A stretch of 53,374 nt of DNA from Stenotrophomonas africana (GCF_013004645.1 NZ_JABEME010000017.1:1-53374); one strand, 5' to 3'; shown: positions 10,277-19,786, numbered from the stretch's first letter. Made by a program: numbers and translations. Notes: a model not told the origin generated them from the sequence alone.

Positions 10277-11122
10277 ATGCAGGACCGGATCTCTCTCCCC
10301 GACTGGGATGCACTGGCCGACCTCGAAGACGAGGCGCTGCCACTGTTGCCGACCGCGCTGCTGATCGCACGCGATGAATACCCCGATCTGCAGCCGTCGA
10401 CCTATGACGCGCTGATCCAGAGCCATGTCGAGCACCTCCGCTCGGAAGTGGAGAGCATCGACGACAGCCCGCTGAAAATGGCGGCGATCAACCGCCACCT
10501 GTTCGACGAGCTGGGCTACAGCGGCGACCACGACGAGTACTACGACCCGCGCAACAGCTATCTCAACCAGGTGTTCGAACGCCGACTGGGCAACCCGATC
10601 TCGCTGGCGCTGGTGCAGATGGAAGTCGCGCGCCGACTGGGCATTCCGCTCGATGGCGTGTCCTTCCCCGGCCACTTCCTGGTGCGTCTGCCGGTGGACG
10701 ACGGCGTGCTGGTGATGGACCCGTTCAACGGTGGCCGCCCGCTGGACGTGGACGAACTGCGCGAGCGGGCCAAATCACACTTGGGCGGGCAGATGCCCGA
10801 CGACCAGGTGCTGGCGCAGATCCTCGACCCGGCGCCGGCGCGCGCGATCCTGATGCGCATGCTGCGTAACCTGCACGGTGTCTACGCCGAGGCCGGCGAA
10901 TGGGACCGCGCTGCACGCAGTGCCGACCGCCTGCTGAAGCTGGCCCCGGAGCAGGACGACGCGCTGCGCGACCGCGGCCTGGCCTATCTGCAGCTCGATT
11001 ATCTGGCCGGTGCCCGCCATGACCTGGGGCAGTACCTGAAGCGCAATCCCGAGGCCAGCGATGCGCAGTGGCTGCGCGAGAAGCTGATCGACCTCGGCGG
11101 GCCGGTGCCGCGGCTGCATTGA
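10277..11122 (+). CDS. SirB1 family protein (transglutaminase-like fold plus TPR)
   Basis: A 281-residue cytoplasmic protein. The N-terminal half holds the family block RLGNPISLALVQMEVARRLGIPLDGVSFPGHFLVRL (a transglutaminase-like fold). The C-terminal part (about 190-270) is TPR-like, with repeats such as GEWDRAARSADRLLKLAPEQDDALRDRGLAYLQLDYLAGARHDLGQYL. Biochemical function is unknown; the family was named from Salmonella SirB1, near prmC in enterics, but here it stands alone. The ATG at 10277 is preferred over a GTG two codons earlier. Confidence 0.85.
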   Translation: MQDRISLPDWDALADLEDEALPLLPTALLIARDEYPDLQPSTYDALIQSHVEHLRSEVESIDDSPLKMAAINRHLFDELGYSGDHDEYYDPRNSYLNQVFERRLGNPISLALVQMEVARRLGIPLDGVSFPGHFLVRLPVDDGVLVMDPFNGGRPLDVDELRERAKSHLGGQMPDDQVLAQILDPAPARAILMRMLRNLHGVYAEAGEWDRAARSADRLLKLAPEQDDALRDRGLAYLQLDYLAGARHDLGQYLKRNPEASDAQWLREKLIDLGGPVPRLH

Positions 11123-11181
11123 GGGAGTCGGTGTGTGGACCAACGGTCCCCACCCACCGGCTGGGCCGGGTGGCCCTCCAG

Positions 11182-11373
11182 TCAATCGACCTCGACCATC
11201 TCGAAATCGGCCTTGGTCACCCCGCAATCCGGGCAGGTCCAGGTCTCGGGAATGTCCTCCCAGCGCGTCCCGGGCTCAATACCCTCCTCCGGCAAGCCTT
11301 CCGCTTCGCTGTAAAGGAAGCCGCAGACCACGCACATCCAGGTGCGCAAGGTGGTGGGGGTGGCATCGCTCAT
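11182..11373 (-). CDS. Rubredoxin
   Basis: A 63-residue protein. Four iron-binding cysteines occur as CVVCG near residue 14 and CPDCG near residue 46, with the expected spacing and an acidic [17 protein letters not shown] block. Rubredoxins carry single electrons between reductases and oxidases or oxygen-protective enzymes. It is transcribed away from thiE, so the roughly 67 bp between their starts must hold both promoters. No reductase gene is adjacent. Confidence 0.95.
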   Translation of the reverse strand: MSDATPTTLRTWMCVVCGFLYSEAEGLPEEGIEPGTRWEDIPETWTCPDCGVTKADFEMVEVD

Positions 11374-11440
11374 CGGATAATCAGGGCTGGATTCACGGGC
11401 CGCCATTGTCCCATCGCGGTCCACTCACCGGTAGCCATCA

Positions 11441-12067
11441 ATGACTTCTGCTTCCCCGGCGCCCCGCGGCGTCTACCTGATCACCCCGGACGAGCCCGAT
11501 ACCGCGCGCCTGCTGGCCCGCACCGCGCCATTGCTGGCCGCTGGCGCCACCTGGCTGCAGTACCGCAACAAGACCGCCAGCGACGCGCTGCGACGGGAGC
11601 AGGCCATGGCGCTGCAGGCACTGTGTGCGGAGCACGGCGTGCCGCTGATCGTCAACGACGACCCGGCGCTGGCCAAGGCGGTGGGTGCGGCCGGCGTGCA
11701 TCTGGGCGGCACCGACGGTGACATCCCCAGCGCGCGCGCGCTGCTTGGTGCCAACGCCATCATCGGCGCCTCCTGCTACGACCAGCTGGCCAATGCCGAA
11801 AAGGCCGTAGCGGCCGGCGCCAGCTATGTGGCCTTCGGCGCGTTCTTCCCGACCACCACCAAGGTCACCAGCAGCCGCGCCCATACCGACCTGCTGCGGC
11901 AAAGCGCCGCACTGGGCGTGCCGCGGGTGGCGATCGGCGGCCTGACGCCGGACAATGTCGGTCCCATCATCGACGCCGGCGCCGATCTGGTCGCCGTGGT
12001 CAGCAGCGTGTTCGCCGCCGAAGACCCGGTCGCGACCCAGCGCGCCTTCCTCGCCCAGTTCGCGTAA
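11441..12067 (+). CDS. thiE: Thiamine phosphate synthase
   Basis: A 208-residue TIM-barrel enzyme that joins HMP-pyrophosphate and thiazole phosphate to form thiamine phosphate. Visible motifs are QYRNK near 35, VNDDPALA near 72, [12 protein letters not shown] near 86, FPTTTKV near 131 (phosphate-binding SPTxTK equivalent) and IGGLTPDN near 166. It stands apart from other thiamine genes; thiC is 37 kb away. No TPP riboswitch is visible upstream. It is followed after 16 bp by hemL and is probably co-transcribed. Confidence 0.94.
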   Translation: MTSASPAPRGVYLITPDEPDTARLLARTAPLLAAGATWLQYRNKTASDALRREQAMALQALCAEHGVPLIVNDDPALAKAVGAAGVHLGGTDGDIPSARALLGANAIIGASCYDQLANAEKAVAAGASYVAFGAFFPTTTKVTSSRAHTDLLRQSAALGVPRVAIGGLTPDNVGPIIDAGADLVAVVSSVFAAEDPVATQRAFLAQFA

Positions 12068-12083
12068 TGCCCAGGAAATCCGC

Positions 12084-13373
12084 ATGAACCACGACCAGTC
12101 CCACGCCCTGTTCTCCCGCGCCCAGCAACTGCTGCCGGGCGGTGTCAATTCGCCGGTGCGCGCGTTCAAGTCGGTCGGCGGCGAGCCGTTCTTCGTCGAG
12201 CGCGCCGACGGCGCCTACCTGTACGACGTCGACGGCAACCGCTACATCGATTACGTCGGTTCCTGGGGCCCGATGATCGTCGGCCACAACCACCCGGCGG
12301 TGCGCCAGGCGGTGAAGAAGGCGATCGACAACGGCCTGTCGTTCGGTGCGCCGTGCGCGGCCGAAGTGACCATGGCCGAGACCATCACCCGTCTGGTGCC
12401 GTCGTGCGAGATGGTGCGCATGGTCAACTCCGGTACCGAAGCCACGCTGTCGGCGATCCGCCTGGCGCGTGGTGCGACCGGCCGCAACCGCATCGTCAAG
12501 TTCGAAGGCTGCTACCACGGCCATGGCGACTCGTTCCTGGTCAAGGCCGGCAGCGGCATGCTGACCCTGGGCGTGCCGACCTCGCCGGGCGTCCCGGCTG
12601 GACTGAGCGAACTGACCCTGACCCTGCCCTACAACGATTTCGAAGCCGCCACTGCGCTGTTCGAGCAACAGGGTAACGACATCGCCGGCCTGATCATCGA
12701 GCCGGTGGTTGGCAACGCAAACTGCATTCCGCCGCGCGACGGCTATCTGCAGCACCTGCGCGAACTGTGCACGAAGCATGGCGCGCTGCTGATCTTCGAT
12801 GAAGTGATGACCGGCTTCCGCGTCGCCCTCGGCGGTGCGCAGGCGCATTACGGCATCACTCCGGATCTGACCACTTTCGGCAAGATCATCGGCGGCGGCA
12901 TGCCGGTGGGTGCTTACGGCGGTCGCCGCGAGCTGATGCAGCAGATCGCGCCGGCCGGCCCGATCTACCAGGCCGGTACGCTGAGCGGCAATCCGGTGGC
13001 GATGGCCGCTGGCCTGGCGATGCTGGAACTGATCCAGCAACCCGGCTTCCACGCCGATCTGGCCGAGCGCACCGCGCGCCTGTGCGCCGGCCTGGAAGCG
13101 GCCGCCGCCGACGCCGGCGTGGCCGTGACCACCACCTGCGTGGGTGCGATGTTCGGGCTGTTCTTCACCAGCGAGAAGGTGGAGACCTATGCGCAGGCCA
13201 CCGCCTGTGACATCCCGGCGTTCAACCGCTTCTTCCACGCGATGCTGGACCAGGGCGTGTTCCTGGCACCGTCGGCGTACGAGGCCGGCTTCCTGTCCAG
13301 TGCGCACGACGATGCGGTGATCGAAGCGACGCTGGCCGCTGCACGCGTGGCGTTCAAGGCCGCCAAGGGCTGA
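12084..13373 (+). CDS. hemL: Glutamate-1-semialdehyde 2,1-aminomutase
   Basis: A 429-residue PLP enzyme that makes 5-aminolevulinate, the first committed tetrapyrrole precursor. The PLP lysine lies in [19 protein letters not shown] (near 265-283). [16 protein letters not shown] and [17 protein letters not shown] are further family blocks. Length is normal. It starts 16 bp after thiE, a pairing common in xanthomonads. The 3' end is followed by a SMAG palindrome (13399-13422) and a perfect palindrome shared with the convergent azurin gene. Confidence 0.96.
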   Translation: MNHDQSHALFSRAQQLLPGGVNSPVRAFKSVGGEPFFVERADGAYLYDVDGNRYIDYVGSWGPMIVGHNHPAVRQAVKKAIDNGLSFGAPCAAEVTMAETITRLVPSCEMVRMVNSGTEATLSAIRLARGATGRNRIVKFEGCYHGHGDSFLVKAGSGMLTLGVPTSPGVPAGLSELTLTLPYNDFEAATALFEQQGNDIAGLIIEPVVGNANCIPPRDGYLQHLRELCTKHGALLIFDEVMTGFRVALGGAQAHYGITPDLTTFGKIIGGGMPVGAYGGRRELMQQIAPAGPIYQAGTLSGNPVAMAAGLAMLELIQQPGFHADLAERTARLCAGLEAAAADAGVAVTTTCVGAMFGLFFTSEKVETYAQATACDIPAFNRFFHAMLDQGVFLAPSAYEAGFLSSAHDDAVIEATLAAARVAFKAAKG

Positions 13374-13398
13374 TCGCAAAAAGGGGGCCCCTGCTCTG

Positions 13399-13422
13399 GT
13401 AGGTGTCAACCTTGGTTGGCAC
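13399..13422. repeat. SMAG palindrome
   Basis: A GTAG-headed palindrome (GTAGGTGTCAACC/GGTTGGCAC) directly abutting the large palindrome that starts at 13423. Confidence 0.7.
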
Positions 13423-13488
13423 AAAAAGGGGACGGAGGGGATCAAGTCGTTTGTGCACAAACGACTTGATCCCCTCCGTCCCCTTTTT
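13423..13488. terminator. Perfect 66-base palindrome, likely bidirectional terminator (GGGGACGGAGGG element, copy 2)
   Basis: Two 33-base halves (13423-13455 and 13456-13488) are exact reverse complements with no spacer. It starts with AAAAAGGGGACGG and ends with CCGTCCCCTTTTT, so both strands yield a GC stem followed by a U-run. It lies between the convergent hemL and azurin genes and ends one base before the azurin stop codon. Confidence 0.88.
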
Positions 13489-13489
13489 T

Positions 13490-13939
13490 TCAACCGAAGA
13501 CGAATTTGCCCTTCATCATCGCGAAGTGGCCGGGGAACGAGCAGAAGAAGGTGTAGTCACCGCCCTTCTGCAGGCCCTGGGTGGAGAAACGCACGCGTGT
13601 GGTTTCGCCACCGCCGATCACCTTGGTGTGCGCCAGCACGCGCTTGTCGGCCTTCGGCAGGTAGCTGTCGGCCAGGGTCATGCGCATGCCCGCCATCGCC
13701 ACCGGCTGGTAATCGGCACTGCGGGTCAACACCCAGTTGTGGCCCATCGCGGTAGCGGCCAGCTTGCCGGTGTGGCGCAGGGTCAGGTCCACGGCGGTGC
13801 AATCGGCGGCGACCTTGATCTCGCGGCTGCTGAAGCTCATCTGGTCGGTGCTGTCGATGCTCACCGCACACACCCGCGCCATCGCCGACGGCGCCAGCAT
13901 CAGCGCGCCCAATCCCACTGCCACCCTCCAAGCCTTCAT
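13490..13939 (-). CDS. Azurin
   Basis: A 149-residue periplasmic blue-copper electron carrier. A signal peptide (MKAWRVAVGLGALMLAPSAMA) precedes a mature domain with CAVSI and AADCTAVDL cysteines (azurin disulfide) and the copper ligands His in MGHNWVL and Cys, His, Met in CSFPGHFAMMKG near the C-terminus. An AGGAGATG Shine-Dalgarno precedes the ATG at 13939. Likely partners are c-type cytochromes or oxidases; none is adjacent. It converges with hemL on the perfect palindrome. Confidence 0.95.
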   Translation of the reverse strand: MKAWRVAVGLGALMLAPSAMARVCAVSIDSTDQMSFSSREIKVAADCTAVDLTLRHTGKLAATAMGHNWVLTRSADYQPVAMAGMRMTLADSYLPKADKRVLAHTKVIGGGETTRVRFSTQGLQKGGDYTFFCSFPGHFAMMKGKFVFG

Positions 13940-14062
13940 CGTTGCATCTCCTGCGGATTCAAACGCCATTCTAGGCAGCCCCCCATGGCCGCGTCTGCGA
14001 CCGTCTGTCGCATGGCTGCTCCAGGGTTTCCCGAGTGTTCATTGCAATGGCATGCTCGGCCG

Positions 14063-14665
14063 ATGCGGATCGATCTGTTGCTGCTGGATGTTGATGGCGT
14101 GCTGGTGCACTACCAGCGCGTGCAACGTGTACTGCACCTGGCACAGGCACTGCAGATTCCCGCTGCGGCGGTGCAGGCGGCGCTGTACGACAGCGGACTG
14201 GAAGCGGCGCATGACAATGGCACGCTGGATGGCCCGGCCTATCTGGCGCAGTTGGGAGAGCTTCTGGGCACGACTGTCGATGCGGCTGCATGGATCGCCG
14301 CGCGGCGGGCCGCCAGCCATCCGCAGGCTGCGGTGTTGCAGCGGCTGCAGGCCCTGCAGCTGCCAATGGCGGTACTGACCAACAACGGCGCGCTGATGAA
14401 ACAGGTGTTGCCCACCCTGCTGCCGGAGCTGTCCCCGGCCCTGCGGGAGCGCGTGTTCTGCAGCGCGGATTTCGGCCTGCGCAAACCCGCACCCGAAGTC
14501 TTCCTGCGCACGCTGGAGGCGCTGGGGGTGGTGCCTGCACGCACGCTGTTCGTCGATGACCTGTTCGCCAACGTACGCGGCGCACGCGCCGCCGGCCTGC
14601 ACGCGGAAACCGTGCGCGATGGCCGGGGATTGGGGAAGGTGTTGAGGCGTTATCGGATTGCGTGA
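14063..14665 (+). CDS. HAD-IA family hydrolase
   Basis: A 200-residue haloacid-dehalogenase-type phosphatase. Motif I is LLLDVDGVL (nucleophile Asp then Asp+2), motif II VLTNN, the motif III lysine in RKPAPEVF and motif IV LFVDD. The cap is helical, as in subfamily IA. The substrate is unknown; small sugar phosphates are typical. It has its own promoter region opposite azurin, and SMAG repeats follow its stop. Confidence 0.9.
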   Translation: MRIDLLLLDVDGVLVHYQRVQRVLHLAQALQIPAAAVQAALYDSGLEAAHDNGTLDGPAYLAQLGELLGTTVDAAAWIAARRAASHPQAAVLQRLQALQLPMAVLTNNGALMKQVLPTLLPELSPALRERVFCSADFGLRKPAPEVFLRTLEALGVVPARTLFVDDLFANVRGARAAGLHAETVRDGRGLGKVLRRYRIA

Positions 14666-14671
14666 ACCACT

Positions 14672-14741
14672 GTAGAGCCGAGCCCATGCTCGGCTCATCG
14701 CAGTGTCAGGCAACAGCAGCCGAGCGTGGGCTCGGCTCTAC
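14672..14741. repeat. Inverted pair of SMAG palindromes
   Basis: Two GTAGAGCCGAGC-type palindromes in opposite orientation (14672-14695 and 14718-14741), placed between the convergent HAD and argD genes. Transcripts from either side would fold into a long hairpin. Confidence 0.85.
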
Positions 14742-14758
14742 AGCTGTTGCTGCCGGGT

Positions 14759-15985
14759 TCAGCGCGCGGCGATGAACCCGGCAATCGCCGCACGCAGGCG
14801 CTTCAGGCCTTCGGCCACTTCCTCGTCGGTGATGTTCAGCGACGGCACGAAACGCAGCACGTCCGGGCCGGCCTGCAGGGTCAGCAGGCCGTGCTCGGCG
14901 GCGTGGTCAAGGATCGCACCGGCCTGGCCGGCGAAGTCCTTGCTCAGCACTGCGCCCAGCATCAGGCCACGACCACGCACGTCGCTGAACACACCGAACT
15001 CGTCATTGATGCGGGCGAAGCCATCGCGCAGCGCCTTCGACTGGCGGCTGACGTTGGCAGCGATCTCCGCCGAGGCCAGCTTGCGCAGTGCCACGCGGGC
15101 CACCGCAGCCGCCAGCGGATTGCCACCGAAGGTGGTGCCGTGCGCACCGAACTGCATGGTTTCGGCCACCTTCGGGCCGGCCAGCATCGCACCGATCGGG
15201 AAGCCGCCACCCAGCGCCTTGGCCAGGGTGACCATATCCGGCACCACGTCGTCCTGCCAGTGCGCGAACAGCGTGCCGGTGCGGCCCATGCCGGCCTGGA
15301 TCTCGTCCAGCACCAGCAATGCGTTGTGCTGGTCGCACAGTTCGCGCACGCGCTTGAGGAAGCCGGACTTGGCCGGCATCACGCCGCCCTCGCCCTGGAT
15401 CGGCTCCAGCATCACCGCAGCCACGTCACCGGCGGCCATCGCGGTTTCCAGCTGCACTTCGTCGTTGAAATCGATGTAGCGGAAGCCACCCGGCAGCGGC
15501 TCGTAGCCTTCCTGGTACTTCGGCTGGGCAGTAGCGGTGACCGCGCCCATGGTGCGGCCGTGGAAGCTGCCGCGGAAGGTGATGATGACGCGCTTGTCGG
15601 CCGGGCGGCCCTGGCTGGAGGCCCACTTGCGGACCATCTTGATCGCCACTTCGTTGGCTTCAGCGCCGGAGTTGCACAGGAACACGCGCTCGGCGAAGCG
15701 GCTGGCCTTGACCAGTTCTTCGGCCAGGTGCAGCGGCGGCGCGCTGTAGAAAACGTTGCTGGTGTGCCAGAGCTTGCCGGCCTGTTCGACCAGCGCGGCC
15801 ACCAGGTCTGGATCGTTGTGGCCGAGGCCACACACGGCGATGCCGGCGGCCAGGTCGATGAACTCACGGCCCTGGCTGTCCCACACGCGGGCGCCCTGGC
15901 CTCGCTCCAGTACCACCTGGCGGGGCTTGTAGACCGGCAGGTAATAGTGCGAAAGGGAGATCAGCGGATCGGTAGCGGCGGTCAT
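14759..15985 (-). CDS. argD: Acetylornithine aminotransferase
   Basis: A 408-residue class III PLP aminotransferase that converts N-acetylglutamate semialdehyde to N-acetylornithine in arginine synthesis; the family often also accepts succinyl substrates. Visible blocks are GIAVCGLGHNDPDLV, FLCNSGAEANEVAIKM, FRGSFHGRTMGA, LDEIQAGMGRTG and the PLP lysine in TLAKALGGGFPIGAML. No other arg gene is adjacent. A 63-bp gap separates its start from the divergent potassium channel. Whether it is biosynthetic or catabolic cannot be decided from sequence. Confidence 0.92.
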   Translation of the reverse strand: MTAATDPLISLSHYYLPVYKPRQVVLERGQGARVWDSQGREFIDLAAGIAVCGLGHNDPDLVAALVEQAGKLWHTSNVFYSAPPLHLAEELVKASRFAERVFLCNSGAEANEVAIKMVRKWASSQGRPADKRVIITFRGSFHGRTMGAVTATAQPKYQEGYEPLPGGFRYIDFNDEVQLETAMAAGDVAAVMLEPIQGEGGVMPAKSGFLKRVRELCDQHNALLVLDEIQAGMGRTGTLFAHWQDDVVPDMVTLAKALGGGFPIGAMLAGPKVAETMQFGAHGTTFGGNPLAAAVARVALRKLASAEIAANVSRQSKALRDGFARINDEFGVFSDVRGRGLMLGAVLSKDFAGQAGAILDHAAEHGLLTLQAGPDVLRFVPSLNITDEEVAEGLKRLRAAIAGFIAAR

Positions 15986-16048
15986 GGCAGTCGGCAGGGT
16001 TCAGGAATCCCCATTCTCGCGCCGGAACCCCTGCGGCACAATGCGCGC

Positions 16049-16921
16049 ATGCGACCGTTTTCCGCCCCCCAGCTGAACCCCGCCACCGAGACCGGCTGGC
16101 GCCGTCGGTGGTTCGACATCATCTACCGCCACGACACCCGGCCCTCGCGCAATTTCGACCTGATCCTGGTGGTAGCGATCGTCGCCAGCATCCTGGTGGT
16201 GATGATCGACAGCGTGCAGCACCTGCATGCCGAATGGTCCACCGGCCTGTACATCCTGGAATGGGGCTTCACGATCATCTTCACCGCCGAGTACCTGTTG
16301 CGGCTGGCGGTGGTCAAGCGCCCGCTGCGGTATGCGGTGAGCATCTGGGGCATCATCGACCTGCTGTCGATCCTGCCCGCCTACCTGTCGATGTTCATCC
16401 CCGGCGCGCAGAGCCTGCTGGTGGTGCGCGCGCTACGCATCCTGCGGGTGTTCCGCATCCTGAAGCTGACCCGCTACATCGAGGAAAGCGGCGTCCTCAT
16501 GACGTCGCTGTGGCGCAGCCGTCGCAAGGTGCTGGTGTTCCTGTTCACGGTGATCACCATCACCATCATCGCCGGTGCGCTGATGTACGTGATCGAAGGC
16601 CCCGAACACGGCTTCACCAATATCCCGGCCAGCATGTACTGGGCGGTGGTGACCATGGCCACGGTCGGCTTCGGTGACATCGTGCCGCAGACCGTGCTTG
16701 GCCGCTTCGTCACCTCGGTGCTGATCCTGATCGGCTACAGCATCATCGCCGTACCCACCGGCATCTACACCGCCGAGCTGGCCAGTACCATGCGTGAAGC
16801 CGAACAGGCCGCGCGCCGCGATGCGCGTGGCTGCCCGGACTGTGGGCTGGAAGGTCATGAACCAGATGCACTGCACTGCCGCAAGTGCGGTGGCAAGCTG
16901 CCGGATGCGTTCAACCATTGA
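16049..16921 (+). CDS. Voltage-gated potassium channel (Kv-type) with C-terminal zinc ribbon
   Basis: A 290-residue inner-membrane protein with six transmembrane segments (about residues 30-235). The S4 helix carries regularly spaced arginines (RALRILRVFRILKLTRYIE near 125-143), and the selectivity filter TVGFGD lies near residue 208 between S5 and S6. The tail has two CxxC pairs (CPDCGLEG and CRKCGG), so it probably binds zinc. The ATG at 16049 gives a short N-terminus typical of bacterial ion transporters; an upstream ATG at 16041 is out of frame. Confidence 0.92.
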   Translation: MRPFSAPQLNPATETGWRRRWFDIIYRHDTRPSRNFDLILVVAIVASILVVMIDSVQHLHAEWSTGLYILEWGFTIIFTAEYLLRLAVVKRPLRYAVSIWGIIDLLSILPAYLSMFIPGAQSLLVVRALRILRVFRILKLTRYIEESGVLMTSLWRSRRKVLVFLFTVITITIIAGALMYVIEGPEHGFTNIPASMYWAVVTMATVGFGDIVPQTVLGRFVTSVLILIGYSIIAVPTGIYTAELASTMREAEQAARRDARGCPDCGLEGHEPDALHCRKCGGKLPDAFNH

Positions 16922-16976
16922 TGCGAGCGCCGGCGATGTACACCGGCGCTCGCTGATCACGCCATGAGCGGGAGCG

Positions 16977-17969
16977 CTACTGGCGGTTGCTCTGGAAGAC
17001 CAGCGAGTTGTATTCCTGCATCAGCTTGCTGGCCGAACCGCGCGGCGCCATCGACGGCGAATCAAGCATGCGTCGTTCGAAATCGGTGTAAGGCTTTTTC
17101 TCGCTGACGCGCTGCAGCCGCTCCTTGCCTTCGCGCCGGAAGTTCTCGGCCTCGCGCTCGAAGCTGCTCCAGTCCAGCTTGCCCGGCTCCTGATCAGACA
17201 CCTTCGCATGTGCTTCATCGGAAATGCGGTTGAAGGCATCCAGGCGTTCGCGGGCCTTGGCCTGATCGAAATCATCCTCGCTCATCAGATCCATGATGGC
17301 CTTGGCTTCCAGCATCATCGCCAGACGGTAGTACTCGCGCGTGCGACCCTCGGCCTGCTCCAGCGCCTTGAGCTGTTCGCGCTGGGCGGCGTCGTTCTGA
17401 CGCTCCAGCTCGGCGTTGAACGTTTCGCTGGCAGCCACGAAATCCTTGAAGGCGGCCATCAAGGGAGCGTGCAGCTGCTTGCCCTTGGCAAACTGGTCGT
17501 CTTCGTAGTCCTGGCGATCGTAGTAGTCGTGCGCGTCCTTGCTGACCGGCACCAGCGCCTTCAGCGCCTGCTGGTAATGGCCTGCAGCAGCATCGAGATC
17601 GGCCAGCGCCGGCTTGGCGGCGATCGCCTCGGTTACCGGGGCGTCGCACTGTTTCATGTCGTAATCGCTGATCTCGAACGGTCCGTACACGTGCGTCTCG
17701 CGTCCGGTCGGGCCAACGTCGACGTCCTTGATCCAGCGTGTGTAGGACTGGATGCTGCCGTGGGTTTTCGAATCCAGCGCATTGAAGCAGCCGATGTAAG
17801 CGTTGAGCTTGGCGGTCAACTGCTGCTGTGTGTCAGACGGGGCAGCGCTGGCGTCCGGCGTGCCGGAGGCAGCGGCGCCGCCCCCATCTGCCGGTGCCTT
17901 GCCACCGCAGGCGGTCAGGATCAACGACAGCGAAGCGGCCAGCGCCGCGACGGAAAGAGTGCGTGACAT
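16977..17969 (-). CDS. DUF3829 (YiiG-like) lipoprotein
   Basis: A 330-residue protein with a lipoprotein signal (LSLILTACGG, Cys near residue 21) followed by a disordered Ala/Gly/Ser stretch and a long helical domain from about residue 45. LNAYIGCFNALD near 54 and the Glu/Arg-rich helices match DUF3829. The cellular function is unknown. It is convergent with the potassium channel. The short intergenic GCGCCGGCGATGTACACCGGCGC near 16925-16950 can form a hairpin. Confidence 0.85.
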   Translation of the reverse strand: MSRTLSVAALAASLSLILTACGGKAPADGGGAAASGTPDASAAPSDTQQQLTAKLNAYIGCFNALDSKTHGSIQSYTRWIKDVDVGPTGRETHVYGPFEISDYDMKQCDAPVTEAIAAKPALADLDAAAGHYQQALKALVPVSKDAHDYYDRQDYEDDQFAKGKQLHAPLMAAFKDFVAASETFNAELERQNDAAQREQLKALEQAEGRTREYYRLAMMLEAKAIMDLMSEDDFDQAKARERLDAFNRISDEAHAKVSDQEPGKLDWSSFEREAENFRREGKERLQRVSEKKPYTDFERRMLDSPSMAPRGSASKLMQEYNSLVFQSNRQ

Positions 17970-18062
17970 GTGCTTACATCCCTGTTGAAAACGATTTCAG
18001 CCACGCATTCTAGCGCAGCAGGCCGTGGGTCGCAGCCCTCGGCCTGTTCCGGCGACAGGCGA

Positions 18063-18881
18063 TCAATCCAGGAACAGATCCGGCAGCAACGGACGCGACG
18101 GATCCACCGCGTAGCCCGAAAGATCGGTGGTGCCGACCTGCGCCAGCACTTCATCGTCGATCAGGAACCGACCGTGGAAACCCGCCGCTTCGCGCACCAG
18201 CACCGCATGCGCGGCATCGGCCATGATCTGCGGCGTGCGGCAGCCGGCCGCATCCACGCCCGGAATCATGTTGATCGCATCAGTGGCGATGACCGTGCGC
18301 GGCCACAGCGCATTCACCGCCACGCCCTGCGGACCGAATTCCGCGGCCAGGCCCAGGGTGACGAAGCTCATGCCCATCTTCGCCAGCGTGTAGCCGGTAT
18401 GTGCACCCCACCATTTCGGCTCCAGGCTCGGCGGCGGCGCCAGGGTCAGGATGTGGGGGTTCGGCGCCTGCAGCAGGTACGGCAGGCAGGCCTGCGCGCA
18501 CAGGAAGCTGCCGCGCGAATTGACCTGCTGCATCAGGTCGAAACGCTTCATCGGCGTTTCCAGCGTGCCGCGCAACCAGATCGCGCTGGCGTTGTTGATC
18601 AGGATGTCGATGCCACCGAAGGTGTCGACCGTGGCGGCAACTGCGGCCTGCACCTGCTCTTCCTCGCGGATGTCGCACTTCAGCGCCAGGCCCTGGCCGC
18701 CCGCGGCTGTGACCGCTTCGGCTGCGGTATGGATGGTGCCCGGCAGCTTGGGATTCGGCACCGACGACTTGGCCGCAATGGCCACGTTGGCGCCGTCGCG
18801 CGCAGCGCGCAGTGCGATGGCCAGGCCGATGCCGCGCGAGGCACCGGTGATGAAAAGCGTTTTGCCCTGCAGACTGCCCAC
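18063..18881 (-). CDS. Short-chain dehydrogenase/reductase, HSDL2-like
   Basis: A 272-residue Rossmann-fold oxidoreductase. The cofactor motif TGASRGIG lies near residue 12; NNAS and the active-site region with Tyr in HTGYTLAKMGMS (YxxxK equivalent) are present. The substrate is unknown; the best family match is the HSDL2-type SDR group, linked to lipid metabolism. Start is uncertain: a GTG at 18881 has GGAG eight bases upstream and is preferred over a GTG three codons earlier (18890). The classical catalytic Ser region reads TLAPPPSLEP, so the Ser position is unusual. Confidence 0.88.
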   Translation of the reverse strand: MGSLQGKTLFITGASRGIGLAIALRAARDGANVAIAAKSSVPNPKLPGTIHTAAEAVTAAGGQGLALKCDIREEEQVQAAVAATVDTFGGIDILINNASAIWLRGTLETPMKRFDLMQQVNSRGSFLCAQACLPYLLQAPNPHILTLAPPPSLEPKWWGAHTGYTLAKMGMSFVTLGLAAEFGPQGVAVNALWPRTVIATDAINMIPGVDAAGCRTPQIMADAAHAVLVREAAGFHGRFLIDDEVLAQVGTTDLSGYAVDPSRPLLPDLFLD

Positions 18882-18989
18882 GTTCCACACTCCAGCGTAT
18901 GCAATGAGCCGCTAGTATGCCGCGCCGACGCGGAGTTCACCCGCCCTTGACGATACTCGGGCCTCCAGACAACGCACGAGGTCCACGCC

Positions 18990-19673
18990 ATGCGCCGTTC
19001 CCGCCTGTTGCTGCCTGCCCTGGGGCTTGTCCTGCTGACCGCCTGCCAGGGCCGTTCGCCGGAACCCGGCAAGGCGCCATCCGCCGGTGACGCGCCCAGC
19101 GCGGAGAAGGCCGCCGCCGACGGCAAGATGCGCTGGAGCGAAGCGGTGGTCTGGGATGGCGACCTCAACGCCTGCCGCCAGGGCGAGAACGCGGCCACCC
19201 GCGATTGCCTGCGCGATGCGATGCGCGCCGGTGGCGCCAGTGCTGATGCCATCACCGCCGCCGAACAGTTGTCCACCGGCGGCGAGCTGGCCTATGTGAC
19301 CGCGTGGCACGAGAGCGAAGGACTGGGCATTGCCACGGTCGAGTATCCGTTCCGCGCCAACACCAATGAAGGCACCCGCCTGGTCGATGCCAGTGGCAAG
19401 CGCATCGATGTGGATGCCGTGCAGCTGGACGACACCCTGCGTGCCGACCCCACCGTACAGGCCCTGCTGAAGGACCACCCGCAGGCCACGCCGTTCGCAC
19501 CGGCACAGTCGGCCGGCGCCTCGCCACTGGAAAACGGCGGCATCCGCGTGATGTACCGCACACCGCTGCGCGACTGCCACGCTTGCCCGGATGTCGGGCA
19601 GTTGCAGATCGCCTACGACTTCGACGCCAAGCGCAACTTCATCGGCCAGCAGGTCGTGCCGGCGACGCCGTAA
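18990..19673 (+). CDS. Predicted lipoprotein of unknown function
   Basis: A 227-residue protein with a lipoprotein signal peptide (LLLPALGLVLLTACQG, Cys near 19), then a low-complexity Pro/Ala/Gly linker and a globular domain. I do not recognise a family. CHACPD near residue 198 offers a CxxC pair. It is divergently transcribed from the SDR gene, and its 3' end runs into SMAG repeats. It could be an outer-membrane-anchored or periplasmic protein. Confidence 0.75.
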   Translation: MRRSRLLLPALGLVLLTACQGRSPEPGKAPSAGDAPSAEKAAADGKMRWSEAVVWDGDLNACRQGENAATRDCLRDAMRAGGASADAITAAEQLSTGGELAYVTAWHESEGLGIATVEYPFRANTNEGTRLVDASGKRIDVDAVQLDDTLRADPTVQALLKDHPQATPFAPAQSAGASPLENGGIRVMYRTPLRDCHACPDVGQLQIAYDFDAKRNFIGQQVVPATP

Positions 19674-19687
19674 GGCCACCGGCCTCT

Positions 19688-19786
19688 GTAGAGCCGAGCC
19701 TCGCTCGGCTCATTGAATGCAGCTGAGCATGGCTCGGCTCTACAATACGGCTCTGCCCGGCGCATCCACGCATGGCGTGGATCTAC
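19688..19786. repeat. Three SMAG palindromes
   Basis: An inverted pair of the GAGCCGAGC subtype (19688-19710 and 19721-19743) and one GATCCACGC-type copy (19762-19786) between convergent genes. The last copy, read on the minus strand, begins GTAG and supplies the TAG stop of the DUF2867 gene (19783-19785). Confidence 0.85.

Noticed and set aside
11131..11155. Imperfect palindrome after the SirB1-type gene (GTGGACCAACGGTCCCCAC)
   Set aside because: It resembles the SMAG-like GTGCCGACC subtype but has mismatches and no GTAG head, so I did not list it as a firm repeat.
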